Of a DNA stretch of 64,000 nucleotides, positions 46,274 to 58,424 are shown in pieces. The stretch spans positions 12,155,538 through 12,219,537 of the forward strand of contig OX375875.1 in the NCBI GenBank assembly GCA_947359465.1, read 5' to 3'. Within the stretch, counting starts at the first letter, position 1, and each line of letters opens with the position of its first letter. A program made the translations under genes and the position numbers. The notes beneath the pieces are model-generated. The model was not told where the DNA came from, ran no database searches, and saw only the letters and a list, made by a program, of their open reading frames with translations. The DNA is from Metellina segmentata (taxonomy: Eukaryota; Arthropoda; Arachnida; Araneae; Tetragnathidae).

Positions 46274-46609
46274 CCATATGGGCATACGTTGCAATTACCG
46301 GGGGTTGGCGAGCATCATCGAGCAGCGGTCAAACCTGACCCCATAAAAAGAACTGTCACGGGCAACGCAGTACTGGCCACGCTGTGGTTAGTTGAATATA
46401 AAATTTCAAAACACTTATGTCCAATCCTCAGATTTTTTTTTCTTTTCGAATTTCATATTTTCATCTTCCATTTGCATTGAACTGATACGCATAACCTTCA
46501 CACAATTCGTACAGAACTACAAGTTAATGTCATAGCAGTTCTTATTGAATATCCACTGTTTTAAATTTCATTGCACTTACCTACTTTGTTTTAATTTACT
46601 TCATTTCTT
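46274..46609. other. Sequence upstream of the GPCR exon
   Basis: 46285-46390 is GC-richer (GTTGCAATTACCGGGGGTTGG, CCTGACCCCATAAAAAG) but unidentified. The rest is AT-rich, presumably intron of the receptor gene. Confidence 0.4.
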
Positions 46610-46615
46610 TCTCAG
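46590..46615 (+). promoter_or_regulatory. 3' splice acceptor before the receptor CDS
   Basis: A pyrimidine-rich tract (TTTACTTCATTTCTTTCTCAG) ends in AG at 46614-46615, so the exon would start at 46616 with ~90 nt of 5' leader before the ATG. This predicts one or more upstream noncoding exons, not identifiable here. Confidence 0.65.
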
Positions 46616-46705
46616 GTTGAAACAGGACCACATCACCTGTTTGTCAATCCACAGAACCAAGCGAAAATAAAGTAGATTATCCTTGAACACAACAAGCGCT
46701 GCACC

Positions 46706-47956
46706 ATGGCGTTGCAAATTCAACCCACTATGGTGTCCGTGGTATGCTGCTTCAGCTTGCCAAATGTGAACTACACAGACTCCACATCCGAGGCATACAG
46801 TCAAGACAGCTACGAGCCGTTCTTTCCGAACTTCAATGGCAGCGACTATAGCTGGCTGGGTGACATCGAGACGCTCGACTTCACCATCAACGCGACATCC
46901 GACCACCTGTTCCATGACACGACCCCACCGAGACCCTACTACGGGGATCACTTCCGTAGTTTCAGAAGCAACTATCTCTCAGTGCACGGATACCTAGGTG
47001 TCATCGTATGCATCTTCGGCATATTCGCCAACGTCCTCAACATCATAGTGCTGACGCGAAAGGACATGATATCTCCCACCAACGCCATACTCACGGGCTT
47101 GGCAGTGGCCGACATGCTGGTGATGGTCTCGTACCTCCCATTCTGCATCCACAACTATATCAGAACCAATCAGCCTCCCGAACACAAGTTCTCGTACGCG
47201 TGGGCGGTGTTCACGCTTTTCCACGCCCACTTCACGGTTGTCTGCCACACCATATCGACGTGGCTGACGGTCACACTGGCAGTGTGGAGGTTCCTGGCCG
47301 TGAGCTTCCCAGCGGCGAGCAAGACGTGGTGCAGCATGCCAAGGGCTAAGTGCGCTATCGTGTGCACCTACCTGAACTGTGCTCTCTTCTGTCTGCCCGT
47401 CTACCTGACTTTCACAATCATCGAGGTGGCTCACAACGGGAAGCTGGCGTACAGGGTGTCTTTCAGCGAGATCGCGCAGAGCAACAACCAGGCCCTGGAG
47501 AAGGTCAACTTCTGGATCTTCAGCGTGCTCACCAAACTCATCCCGTGCATCGCGCTGACGGGATTGAGCCTCGGCCTCATCAAGGTGCTCTACGAGGCCA
47601 ACAAGCGGAAACAGAGGCTCAAGAACCGCGTCGAGAACGACAGGACACACGACCGCACCACCAGAATGCTCCTGGCGATCCTTCTCCTCTTCCTGATCAC
47701 CGAATTCCCTTCGGGGATCGTGGCGCTTCTCAGCGGCATACTCGGGAAGGAGTTCTTTGACAATGTTTACCTCAATCTGGGCGAGTTCGTGGATCTACTG
47801 GCGCTGGTAAACAGTGCTATAAACTTCATTCTGTACTGCTCCATGAGCCGACAATTCCGCGACACATTCGCGAATTTGTTCACTCCTAAGATAGTTTCCA
47901 AATGGATGGCTGTTCCTACGGAACCAAACACAACCGTTGACACGACTTGTGTGTGA
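46706..47956 (+). CDS. Myosuppressin/DMSR-type neuropeptide GPCR
   Basis: A 416-residue seven-transmembrane receptor, complete in one exon. The family (DmsR, dmsr-1) binds FMRFamide-related peptides such as myosuppressin at the plasma membrane and signals through G proteins. The N-terminus is extracellular with sequons at N22, N44 and N62. Approximate helices: 92-117, 126-149, 164-199, 216-238, 266-296, 318-343 and 355-378. Family hallmarks are SPTNAILTGLAVADMLVM (123-140), HTISTWLTVTLAVWRFLAVS (181-200), HDRTTRMLLAILLLFLITEF (315-334) and NSAINFILY (369-377). D136 and P280 are conserved. The DRY site reads W194-R195-F196 and the NPxxY site N373-F-I-L-Y377. No Cys stands at the usual TM3 position or in the second loop. 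Start: ACCATGG is a strong context, and an in-frame TAG at 46673-46675 excludes an upstream start in this exon. The CDS is much GC-richer than its flanks. Long minus-strand frames across it are shadows. Confidence 0.95.
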   Translation: MALQIQPTMVSVVCCFSLPNVNYTDSTSEAYSQDSYEPFFPNFNGSDYSWLGDIETLDFTINATSDHLFHDTTPPRPYYGDHFRSFRSNYLSVHGYLGVIVCIFGIFANVLNIIVLTRKDMISPTNAILTGLAVADMLVMVSYLPFCIHNYIRTNQPPEHKFSYAWAVFTLFHAHFTVVCHTISTWLTVTLAVWRFLAVSFPAASKTWCSMPRAKCAIVCTYLNCALFCLPVYLTFTIIEVAHNGKLAYRVSFSEIAQSNNQALEKVNFWIFSVLTKLIPCIALTGLSLGLIKVLYEANKRKQRLKNRVENDRTHDRTTRMLLAILLLFLITEFPSGIVALLSGILGKEFFDNVYLNLGEFVDLLALVNSAINFILYCSMSRQFRDTFANLFTPKIVSKWMAVPTEPNTTVDTTCV

Positions 47957-48340
47957 GCTTTGGAACGTAAGAGGACACTTAAAAGTAAGACATTATGTAA
48001 CAATCGTTGTGTCCTGAAACATTTAATTAATAACACTATGGTATTTGAAATATTATATCTTGAATGAGCTCTTGATCTGTCTAAGATTTTAGTGCCAAAT
48101 TAGCCTTGCGCTAGTTGTTGGGCGGAACTGGTAGACTTTATCGGACTCTCTTGATACAACAGGATTAATTTATAGTTTCCCGTGTTATGCTGATTTAGGT
48201 TTAAAACAATATTTGTTTAACAATATAGACTCCGTATTGTCCAATGAACGTATAAACAAGTACTTTATCATGATATTTCTGACAAGTAGACACTTCAGAG
48301 ACAACCTTCACCACAAGAAATGACTATAATAAATAGATAA
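47957..48340 (+). other. Presumed 3' UTR of the receptor
   Basis: Base composition drops to AT-rich just after the stop. The first canonical AATAAA downstream is at 48328-48333; the true polyadenylation site cannot be fixed from sequence alone. Confidence 0.35.
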
Positions 48341-51300
48341 AAACATAGACTGTGTTGGTTTATACCTGTAGACAAAGAACTGAAGATATTTCATTTGTAA
48401 CATGTCCAGAGCGAGTACTACGCGCAGTTTATTATGGATATTTGGGTGACATTTTACAATCATGAACTATCTGATACCAAATAGGTTTAATGGTTTTGGT
48501 AATCATAGGTCTAAGAGGACTGAAATAGATGTAAAGGCTAGATCTTTTAATATCTTTCGGATCATTATTTGCATCAATGTCTATGCGACAAAAACGTCAT
48601 TTGAGTGATACAAAAAGTATCGCATTATATTAAATAGAAAGTATGATTTTATAAATGCAAGGACCATATGTATATACATATATATTATTAACATGTTCAT
48701 CCAGTTTTTCATCACCAAAATATATTTCATCTCTTGATGTTACAGTTTAAGTTTTATTTCGATTACAAAAACGCAATGAATGTATAATATCAATAGTATA
48801 TTATTACGATACTTTCGTTGGTGGATCAGGTCGCTTATTGAAGTTGGTTATTCTAAAAAAATAATATCATCAGAAGATGTGTGTTTGAACACATATTGAG
48901 TACTGAATGCTATTTGGGGAATGCAGTCACTGTCTATTGCGTTCATTTTTTTATTAGTCATAATAAATCAGAAAGCTTTTATCGTAAATGGAAAATTCGA
49001 AAACTGGTGTTTTCCATTCATTATTCCTTAAAAGAGAGGTAGTAATGATCGTCTGTGTATTGCATGATTATGTATGAATGTTCGTTATGTACTAAATGTC
49101 TTTACAGTCTAGTTGTCTGTTCATTGTGGGAAAAGATACAAAATGATTTATTTATGCACAACACAAACGATGTTATTGAAATATTGCTAGAAGATTGTCA
49201 CGAATATTGTTAATTTGGATAATTATTTGGTAAAATCAAAAACTTCGCGCAAAGGAGATAAATAATCAGTCAATTAATATATTCATATTTATAAAAAATT
49301 GAAAAATTAAAAGCTATGCAAGCATAACAAATATTGTTATTTTAAGGAAGCATTTTCTAATAAAGCACTGAAAAAAATCAAAGTCATCGTTCTAAGCAGA
49401 TCAATAATTAGTCTATTAATATTCATATAAACAAATAATAACTGAGTAAATTAAGAATATAAATATTAATAATATTTAGTTCTTTCCATAGATACTAATA
49501 ATTTTGTTCCAGAGATATTAGTAATATTGTTCCAGAGTTACTACTAATTTGTTTCCATAGATACTAATTCAATGATTCACAAGTCATAATTTCCTTTTCT
49601 AACAACTATTTATTGTTATAAATTTCAAAAAATAATTCTAAGTGTGGTTCAAAAATTATATTTGTTAATTAAGTGTCTTAAGCATTCGTCTTGTCCTTCA
49701 TTTAATTCTATATGACACATTTTATGCTGCATATTTATAGCACTTTTATTTTTAAAGGTTTAATTTTTATTTTGCTTAAAATATTACAACCTTAGTATTA
49801 TTTAAGTATGTCGATGAAAAAATGCTAGTAAAATATGTAAATGACCAACTTTTATCATTGCAACTGTGAATATAATGTGAACATAATTCAGTATAAAATG
49901 TTTAATATAAAAATTTATTTCACCTCTATTAAATGTAAGAAAACGTTGAAAATATGAAACCCACTTTAAACTATATTTAGATGATATTTAATGATATTAT
50001 ATCTATAAATACTTATCCAGTTAAATAATGGATATTGATAATATATTCAATAGATAGAGAAACTAAAATAAAACGTTAGAATTTTAGTTTCTTTATCGTA
50101 CAAATCAAGAGACGAACATTTTGGAAACAATTGAACGAAAATAATGTTACTAAGTACTCTTTTTCAATCACGAGTTTTTATATTATCTATTAAAATACTC
50201 ATATCTTTTTGAAGTCAATACTTTTGAAATATAGATAGGAACAAACATATATTGTTTAAATTCTTGGTTCTCATAAAATTGACAGTTAAATCTCTTACGC
50301 CTTCTGAGCTTCGTATGAGACACAATAGAAGATAAAAATCAGCATTAGATCTACTGAGTACCAAGTATTTGTGATCTGTGGTAACATTCTGAAGAATAAT
50401 AGGTTCTTCTATGATACAAAGTTTTACTTTGCACTTTAATATGAAATATCAAAACTGTAGTTTGTGTGTGGAAGCTTTATATCCGGACTTACTTCTTTAA
50501 TTCTATTTTAAGTTCACATGATACGTGAAGTATAATTAAAGGATATACTTAATCTTGTAAAGGTAGCTTTGATTTTAGATTAATTTGTATGTAGGATTAT
50601 TCTGTTTTAAGCTATAATTTTCTACGTTATTTATTTTATCGCGATCATAACGACTATGCGCATAATGTTTAACAATACTTGATAAATTTAATGTTCAGCA
50701 AAAAAATAGTAATTAATTAATTCATTCAATTTTTAAGCTTTAGATTTAGGAAAGAAGGCAAACACGTGATATTTATTTCAAAATTTAACACTTTATAAAT
50801 GGCAGTGTTCCTCATACACGAAAGACACTCACATAAGCATATTGTATTTTCCAAACATAAAATGTATGACCCTGTAATGTATAATACCCTTACTTTAGTC
50901 ACAGGTAACATTGAAATGACACGTATGCTTAGTTTTAATTTAATAAATCTTTTAACTAAAATCAACCTTAACCTAACACCATGATAAGATTGAATTATAT
51001 GTTTTACTAAAATCAACATTAATCTCTATGATAAGCTTTTTAGTAATGCTAAATGTAGACGTTACGTTCTAGTAGCGTAGTAGAACGTGGATCTTGTATG
51101 TATTCCGGATTTGACATCACTTCTACATTCTAAGGTGACTTCACTACTTAACGAGCGAAAGCATCAGACAGTCGGAGACCAAATCTTCATCTTCGGGTGG
51201 TTTCTTTCTTTAAATTGGAAATCTCCCTTCCACTGCATGAGCCGTCTTATATAAAGCCTTACCAGCAGTTCAAAATCATTATAAAATTAGGCAAAGGCCC

Positions 51301-54300
51301 TGAATTTTGTATGCGATTTTAGCCTAGATGGTGACAGTTATTCATTTACTTTATGAAGTGGTTTTGTAATCGATGCAAACAAACCGTACTGAGAAAGGGG
51401 ATTTTATTTTCAGTTACTCAAATGCTTTCGCCTATCGAATTTCCTCAACATGAAATTTTGGTAACGTTTGCTGTTTTATCTTATTCGAGTGTACAAAACA
51501 ACTTTTCAGAATTTAATTGGCGACTTGCTGAAATAATTTTCGAAATCCAAACAACTTCGCCGGCCGGTATATGTGTACAGACCCAACAAGTTCCAATACA
51601 AAAATACTACCAGAACTAACATTTAGCATTACATAAAAACCTCTCTATGTATAAATGGTAATTTATATTATATTTATTTAAAGAAAAATATGATTTTTTT
51701 ACTAAAAAAGCTTTTACACCACATTCAATAATTTATTGTTTTTTTATAATAGAATTAATTATATCACTAAATTAATTCCATTTTGTCAGCATGCATGTCT
51801 GATTGATGCCCTTACTGCTAGTTTTCATGGTTGCCTAGAAGAATTGTGTCGCTAAAATGCAGTATTCTGCAGGGATGCATTCGACATCTTGTAACCTGGC
51901 GAGTTTCCAGGACTATTTGGCGAGCATTCTTACCGTTTGGCTATTAAAAACATACCAATTTGAATACTATCAATAAGATATGACATGAAAGAACATTCAT
52001 ATGATTAAAAGCCACATTTTGTGTTTGATAAATCATCGACCGATGGCTTACGTACTTTCAGTGGTACGCTAATTTCATTATATTAAATTAATTTTGATTT
52101 CTTGTCACGAATGCGTAACTTTTTTTCCTGAAATTTCGTTTCATGACATGTTAATTGCGTCAATATAAACAAGTATCTTTAAAAATTATATTCTACATCA
52201 GAAATATAATTAAAAAAAATAACACTTAGAATATAATAATAATATCTAGTAATAGAATAATTAAATAAAAGCACTTTTGGTGATGAAAATAGATATTACT
52301 GAATTCATACTAATGCAACTGTTATATTGTGAATACATTGAAATATCTTAGACATCATAGAAGTAGATATTTGAGTTAGAAATATTTTATACTATTAAGC
52401 AATTAATTTGAATAATTAATATAAAATTATCCAGGAAAACGTTTATTTTTAACCCCAAAAAGCCCAAAACAAGGAGAACCACTTCATTTTAAACCTCCAC
52501 ATAAAGTTTAGAAATTCACTGAATAATTCACTTTAAGTTAGCTATTAAATAGTTCATGTATAAAGAATTGAAAATATATTAATAACACCTTGTTGGATTT
52601 AGCTAAGGTACGTTTAAAAAGTTTTCCAAGATGCATAATTCTTTAATGTATAGTTACTAGTCTCCAATAAATTAAAAGTTTAAAATATATAAACGTTGTA
52701 ATACCTTTAATTGATTTGTTTAAAACTAAACTAGCACTATTTTCATCTATATGATAAAATATTCAAAAATGCATGCCTAACAGCTGCTTTTACAAGTTTA
52801 TTCATTGTGTCCTTATAATAATAATATTTATTATGCCATAAATAATGTTCACTTCGTATAATGAATTCAAATGAGTCACGGATAAACAATACCCCTTAAA
52901 GTAGACAAAGAAGTATTTCAAACTTTTGTTAAATTAATTACTGTCATGTATATCTATTAGCATCCATTCATTATTCTTGTTTTTATCGATCATAATATTT
53001 TATAAACCTCAGCTAATATAGAAGGTATTTAGATGTACTGAAAAATGTATTTTTATTAATATCAGAAGCTATTATATTTAAGTTTGGAATAAGACAATTA
53101 CTGAAGGATTTATTTTTCTACACAATTTTAGTTACAAATACATGCTACTTTATGACATAAATATAGATCAGATCACAAAAAAAAATTATAGTAGAAACAT
53201 TTTATTCAATTCAACAATCGTTATCGCAAATTAACATATTAAAATATTTTATTTAGCTTAAGTAGTTGCTTTACAGTCAATGTTCATTATTAGAGAGTTG
53301 ATTTGACATAAATTCACCTTAAAATATGTTATCAATTTTTTTTTAAATTACAGACAAAATAACTTCCCGATTTTATCAAAATTATAAATTCATTTGTATA
53401 AATAGATTTGACTATTGCATATATTAGTAATGGTGCTTATATTCTTAACGTAGAACAACTGTTTTGCAATGCTATGTTTTCAGTAATACTTAAACATTCC
53501 TAAACTAATGTAAAATCTGGATTATATTTATTTTACACAGACTTAGTTGTTGTTCGTAATGAGCGTTCACAATTATTTTGGTAATTCTGTAAAACGAAAT
53601 GTTTTTAATTTTAATAACTTATCTACGCTAAGGTTAACTATTACGAACAATAAACGTTTTACCATAATGACAGTGCAAAATGCAAACAAGAATACTCAAT
53701 TAACGTTTCTGATAATTCTCGAAAATTTACGGATATGATTATTAATTTAAACTCGCGTGTTTAAAAAAAGCATTTTACTAATGGTACTAATGCACAAATG
53801 AATATATTTCAATATTTGGTTAAAATGTGGGAATAAGAAATCTTCACGAGTTATGTTATTTTCATAAAACCTATGACAAATTGTCATATAAAAGGTTTTT
53901 TTTTTGTATTATAAACACATTTTGCGATATGTACAGGAACACTTTATTAGTTACTTTTAATGAGATGTAAAAAATATAATTTTGCATTTAGAATACGTCG
54001 ATGTAACTAAAGTTTGTAGATACATTTGCTTGATTAAAAACGACACCATGGCATAGCAGCTATTGTGCATAAATGATCTGCATGACAAAAAAAAACAAGG
54101 TGCTATATAGAATATAGGTTATATTATAGGAAAAACAGGTAAATCATCGTGAGATAAGCTTGACATGGATGGTATATGGTCCTGTCAGAATGATTCAATA
54201 TACTTACTTGAATTATTTTTAATTAAACATATTAACTATATGTAGTAGTTTATATATGTTGTTTGGTAAACTCTGATATTCAGTACTTTGATGTAAATAT

Positions 54301-56149
54301 AATACATTTGTTTACACGGAAGTCCAACATAAAGAAAGTATGACATAAAGAAAGATATAATGATGTTTCGATCTAACTCTGACTTGGATAACCAGAATGC
54401 GTGTCCATATGAGTATTCCCTACAGATATTTGCATAAACAAGGGTGTATTGATGTTCTCATCAGTCTTTATCTACAGTGAATGCTTTGGATGCATGTTTA
54501 TACATTCCCCACAAAGGCTTGCTCATGTAAAGTGATTTGTATTGATGTTTTCATCACTCATTAGCTACAATATGTGCTCGGAATACGCGTATTTCTGTTG
54601 TGATGATGGTGGAATAATTATCAGGTGTCCTAGAATTAAAACTCCGTTGTCGCTCAATGTTTTTCTTGTGTATTAGCGCTAGTAAAAACTGTTATGATTA
54701 CTGTGCATCTGAATGCAAAGTGGTGAAAAATGTCCGAGTACATGTCTCATTCTATATGAACATATGTTGTTAAACCTATTGTGTATAGATTTTATGCTTG
54801 TATTTATACATGTTGTGTATAGGTGGTGTTATGCCTATATTAAGAAGGCATGGAAATTCTAATCAATTCAAGTTGTAATACTTTTCGGAGTTAAGGCATA
54901 TTTGTCTCTATATAAAACTAATCTGAGCAAGTATGAACTACTTTGCTCTGATGATAAGGTATATCCGTTGAGATATCTTATTTTTCTCAGAAAATCTGCT
55001 ATTTTTTCCTTTTAATCATTGGTAAAATGAAATAAATGTATCCTATAAAATTAAAAAACAGTCATAATGGTAAAAGCAAATTATTAATTAAGTATAATTT
55101 TACTCAAGCAATAATTTACTTTTTCCATTTGTGTTCTTATGTGAATTTGCTAAGTTTTAATACTATTTAATCTGACTAAATCATACAGTTTTGTGCAATG
55201 TATTTCGGAAAGAAATATTTAGGGACTTGTTACAGAATAATTCTACACTTGCAATCATATTATTAAACGAAAATATCTATTCATATTCTTCGACTAAGTC
55301 TTTGTGCAGTTAGTTTTCGTAATGAGAACTAATGAGATATTCATCGAACAAAATTAAAAAAGTTGTGTAATTATGTATTTCATTTATAACCACGAAAAAG
55401 CATGAATATAAACGGTGCTAAATAGCAGTATGTTGTTTGCCTTGAAAATTGAATACTTTTCCTTTGTCTTAATGCAAAGTAAATTTAGGAAACCTTCTCT
55501 TTTTTATAAATAGTTTTGAATAACATGCTAGGGTTTGATTTTAAAACTTTATACACCATACCTTTTAACAATAAAAATGTTGATCAAATTTTACTGAGAA
55601 TACACAATAAAATACAATACTTTCAAAGACGTACCGAAAGCAGCTCAGGAACTAAGCATAGGTAACTAAAAGCCTAAATTTGTCTCGTTTGTTGTAAACA
55701 ATCTTGGACAAATGTTAAGGATTTTATTTTTAACACAAACAACAATTGTGATTAATTCAAGCTGTTCAAATTCAACAGAGGATAAACTATAAATTTGAAT
55801 ATTTTACAGTGATTTCACCAGCCCAAAGAGAGTTTAACATGTTCTGTTCATTTACGATTAATGTTTACTAACAATTCTGAGCAAATGGTAGGAGTTTATT
55901 TTTAGCACAAACTATAACTGTCATAAATGAAAATGTATAAGCGTCAACTGAGAATAAATAGTAAAAATGAATATTTTCTAAGAAGTTTACAGAAAACAGC
56001 TAGAAAATGAACAACTTAGTACATAGCGAATCGCACGAACCAACTAATTTAACTTACACTTCCCATTGGTTTCAAGGCTAGGTTCAATCTACGTGTTGCA
56101 CCGGATTGAAGAATTATATTGGTTTCTTAAGTGCTCCCTGCATATGATT
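48341..56149. other. Long AT-rich intergenic region
   Basis: About 7.8 kb with no recognised gene, RNA or transposon. Small tandem echoes were seen: TACTAAAATCAACAT-like pairs near 50950-51015, and two ~100-bp related blocks with TATTGATGTT(C/T)TCATCA near 54449 and 54541. A TATATAAAG string at ~51251 has no gene behind it. Confidence 0.5.
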
Positions 56150-56507
56150 GTCGTAACGTTCATTCTCAATCTGTGTTGAATGTTTTGTTTCCATGTCTGT
56201 GCTAGGGGTTTGTGTTTCCATGTCTGTGCTAGGGGTTTGTGTTTCCCTGCTGTTTCTATCCACAGTGATTTATTGTATGTCTCTGAAATCGACGGATGGT
56301 TCGTTCGATGTACTTCAACGGGGGTTCAGGTGAAGCACTGAATCTTCGGACCGGGGCTCCGTACAACGTACCGAAAGCGTCCGTCGGCACGTTTCAGAAA
56401 CTCGATGTTATATTCTTGTAAATGTCTAATAAAACGTTGTATGTTTCTCCTGGCTCCTTTCGTCATTTCACAATGCGACCTTGTTTACTATGATAAACTT
56501 TGCATTA
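56150..56507. other. GC-richer unassigned patch with 27-bp duplication
   Basis: CCATGTCTGTGCTAGGGGTT and following bases are duplicated in tandem at 56191 and 56218 (27-bp period). 56280-56400 is CpG-richer than anything nearby except the receptor exon, and includes CGGGGGTTCAGGTGAAG, which looks like an exon end followed by a donor site. No frame was recognised. Confidence 0.35.
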
Positions 56508-57189
56508 GGCTAGGCCTCCACTTGTCAAGCGATTTTTCAGTCACAAACATAAAACTCAGTGTTTTAAATACAAGTACACAAACGACGACTAAACAATCGC
56601 AGCGATTAAAAATTTGCAACCGGTTCTACTTTTGCTGCGTCGCTCTAGTCAATGAATTATACTGACATGCACTCACTTGAGATAGTTTAATCACATTTCT
56701 GAAGCAGTATAGTTCTGATCTCTATTTAAAACACTGCAAATACTTGTCTAAAATGTCTGACAGCGAATCTACTGGAGCTATGGACGAATATTAATAGTTA
56801 TTAATACTTAATTACTTATTTAAAAAAATTAAAAATTAAAAGAATTGAATATTGTTATTGATGGACCAATTACTACTACCAACTACTTTTTGTCATTCGG
56901 TAATACTAGAAAGACCTAGCAGGGTGCTCGCATAAATCTTCAAATAACTTGTAAAACTGCCGTTTCAATAATCTTTGACTCGTTGTTGGATGTACCCAAT
57001 TAACGATGCTTCATCCGTTTACTTCTCTTCCGAAGTAAAACAGCGATCGCACAAATATTTTCAATGGCATCCATTGGAAAACTGTTATAATTCAACCATT
57101 TATTTATCGCAGTGTGTGCCCATTGTAGATTTTCTGCGGCAGCGACTTTTTGGTCGCCGCTACTAGAAATCGCAAGTAGAGGCCTAGCC
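56508..57189. mobile_element. PIF/Harbinger-like non-autonomous element
   Basis: The ends GGCTAGGCCTC(C/T)ACTTG are inverted at the two sides, flanked by TTA (56505-56507 and 57190-57192), the 3-bp target duplication typical of PIF/Harbinger. Subterminal GCGA(C/T)TTTTT and GTCGC(C/T) motifs appear at both ends. 682 bp with no transposase remains recognised; the 86-codon frame at 56405-56665 crosses the left end and is not a gene. Confidence 0.65.
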
Positions 57190-57192
57190 TTA

Positions 57193-57784
57193 GTCGTGGT
57201 TCTTTTCTTAAAGCAATGTAGGAGTCTCCGCGGTAACTCAACTCAATTCCATCATGGGTCACCGACCCTGTTTACGGGAAAAAATTATCACAGCGTGAAA
57301 GATAACTGGATGAGGTAAGGATTCATTTTGTTTGTGATGCAAAGTGGGATTTTTCAGCTATGAAATCCAAACGCAGTTGCTGCCTTTAATAAATGTTTCT
57401 GTGAAGGTTTTAGAGGGAAGAGACTGAATTTCTGTCGTTACTTTCAGGTGAAAAGAGGTTAGACTCAAGCAATATTTTTCGCATCAAAGTCGATTGAATT
57501 TAAACCGCTTGCTTCAGTACAAACTGCGTAAAGGCCTCAAATTGCACGATTTGTATGATTTTTCTTTGTAGTACATGCTGAACATACATGCGCCATAGTA
57601 CTGTTGCTGATTCCTTGATGTGTACATGAGTTGTGAGGGGGGCAGGTGCTAACAAAGGGGACCAGGACTGCTTCCATGCCACCGGGCGTTGGAAAAATGG
57701 CAGATTAGAAATTAATTCGATCGAAACGAAGATCGTCATGTATGGGGGTTGCTGCTCGTTAAATCCGTCATGGCGTTTATTGAA
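57193..57784. other. Unassigned stretch
   Basis: The minus-strand frame at 57500-57889 (129 codons) runs partly into the SINE and has no recognised family. Confidence 0.35.
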
Positions 57785-58095
57785 AGAGGAGCGGATTAGA
57801 AATTGAAGGGTCATGAGTTCTAAGACTCGATCCAACCAAAGACCACCATGAATGCGAGGGGAAGCACATAAAAACTGTACTGGTCTCAAATGTCCTCAAG
57901 TTGGCGTGGTAGGAAAGATTGGAGAGTGGGATGCCAGCTCAAGTGTCGGCCTAGTTATATGATCTTGGTTCAAGATTACGTTGTCCAGGGATCTTCCTGG
58001 ACAACGTAATTCGTCTTAACGTAATTCGTAAACGTCTTCGGTATTCATCCTGTGCCGTTGCTCCAATGCGACGTTAATTGTTAATTCAACTATCT
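57785..58095 (+). repeat. SINE family A with internal perfect hairpin
   Basis: Full-body copy (head remnant GAGCGGATTAGAAATTG and AAGACTCGATCCAACCAAAG; body GTCCTCAAGTTGGCGTGG, GAGAGTGGGATGCCAGCTCA; end GTTGCTCCAATGCGACGTTAAT). It differs from other copies by the inverted repeat ATTACGTTGTCCAGG (57975-57989) and its exact complement (57996-58010), where the others read on to GTTGTCCTCGGATC. Confidence 0.85.
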
Positions 58096-58099
58096 ACCT

Positions 58100-58235
58100 T
58101 TTTTACCCTCCTTGTGGTTGTCTTGACAAAGTGTCGTTAGCAAAACTGACCAGATCTTGAAGTATGGATACTTGGTCATTAGCAAAATTGGTCACATCTT
58201 GATAGACGACATATCTCATAGAAACCTCTTAGAGG
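58100..58235 (-). repeat. Palindrome-rich repeat family P, minus strand
   Basis: The complement of the family end, ACCCTCCTTGTGGTTGTCTTGAC, is followed by two CATTAGCAAAA(T/C)TG linkers and CATCTTGATAGACGACATATCTC. This copy best shows the ~50-60-bp internal periodicity. Confidence 0.65.
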
Positions 58236-58424
58236 CTTGAACAATGAGATCGCGGTGAAACTGTGGCCACTATCTCATCGTTCGTGATCGTGTGTTCGAT
58301 GTTTTCTTTCTACGTAATAGGAAAGGATCGTACATATAACTTCGCAGAAACCCCTGAAAAGAAGTTCATCTCCACATCAGAAAGAGAATAAATTTTAAAG
58401 GAAAAATTTTATACATAAGTGGTA
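58236..58424. other. Spacer
   Basis: Nothing recognised. Confidence 0.3.

Noticed and set aside
46994..47650. 218-codon minus-strand open frame opposite the receptor
   Set aside because: It is the antisense shadow of a GC-rich coding exon; the sense strand has full GPCR family structure and the antisense frame has none.
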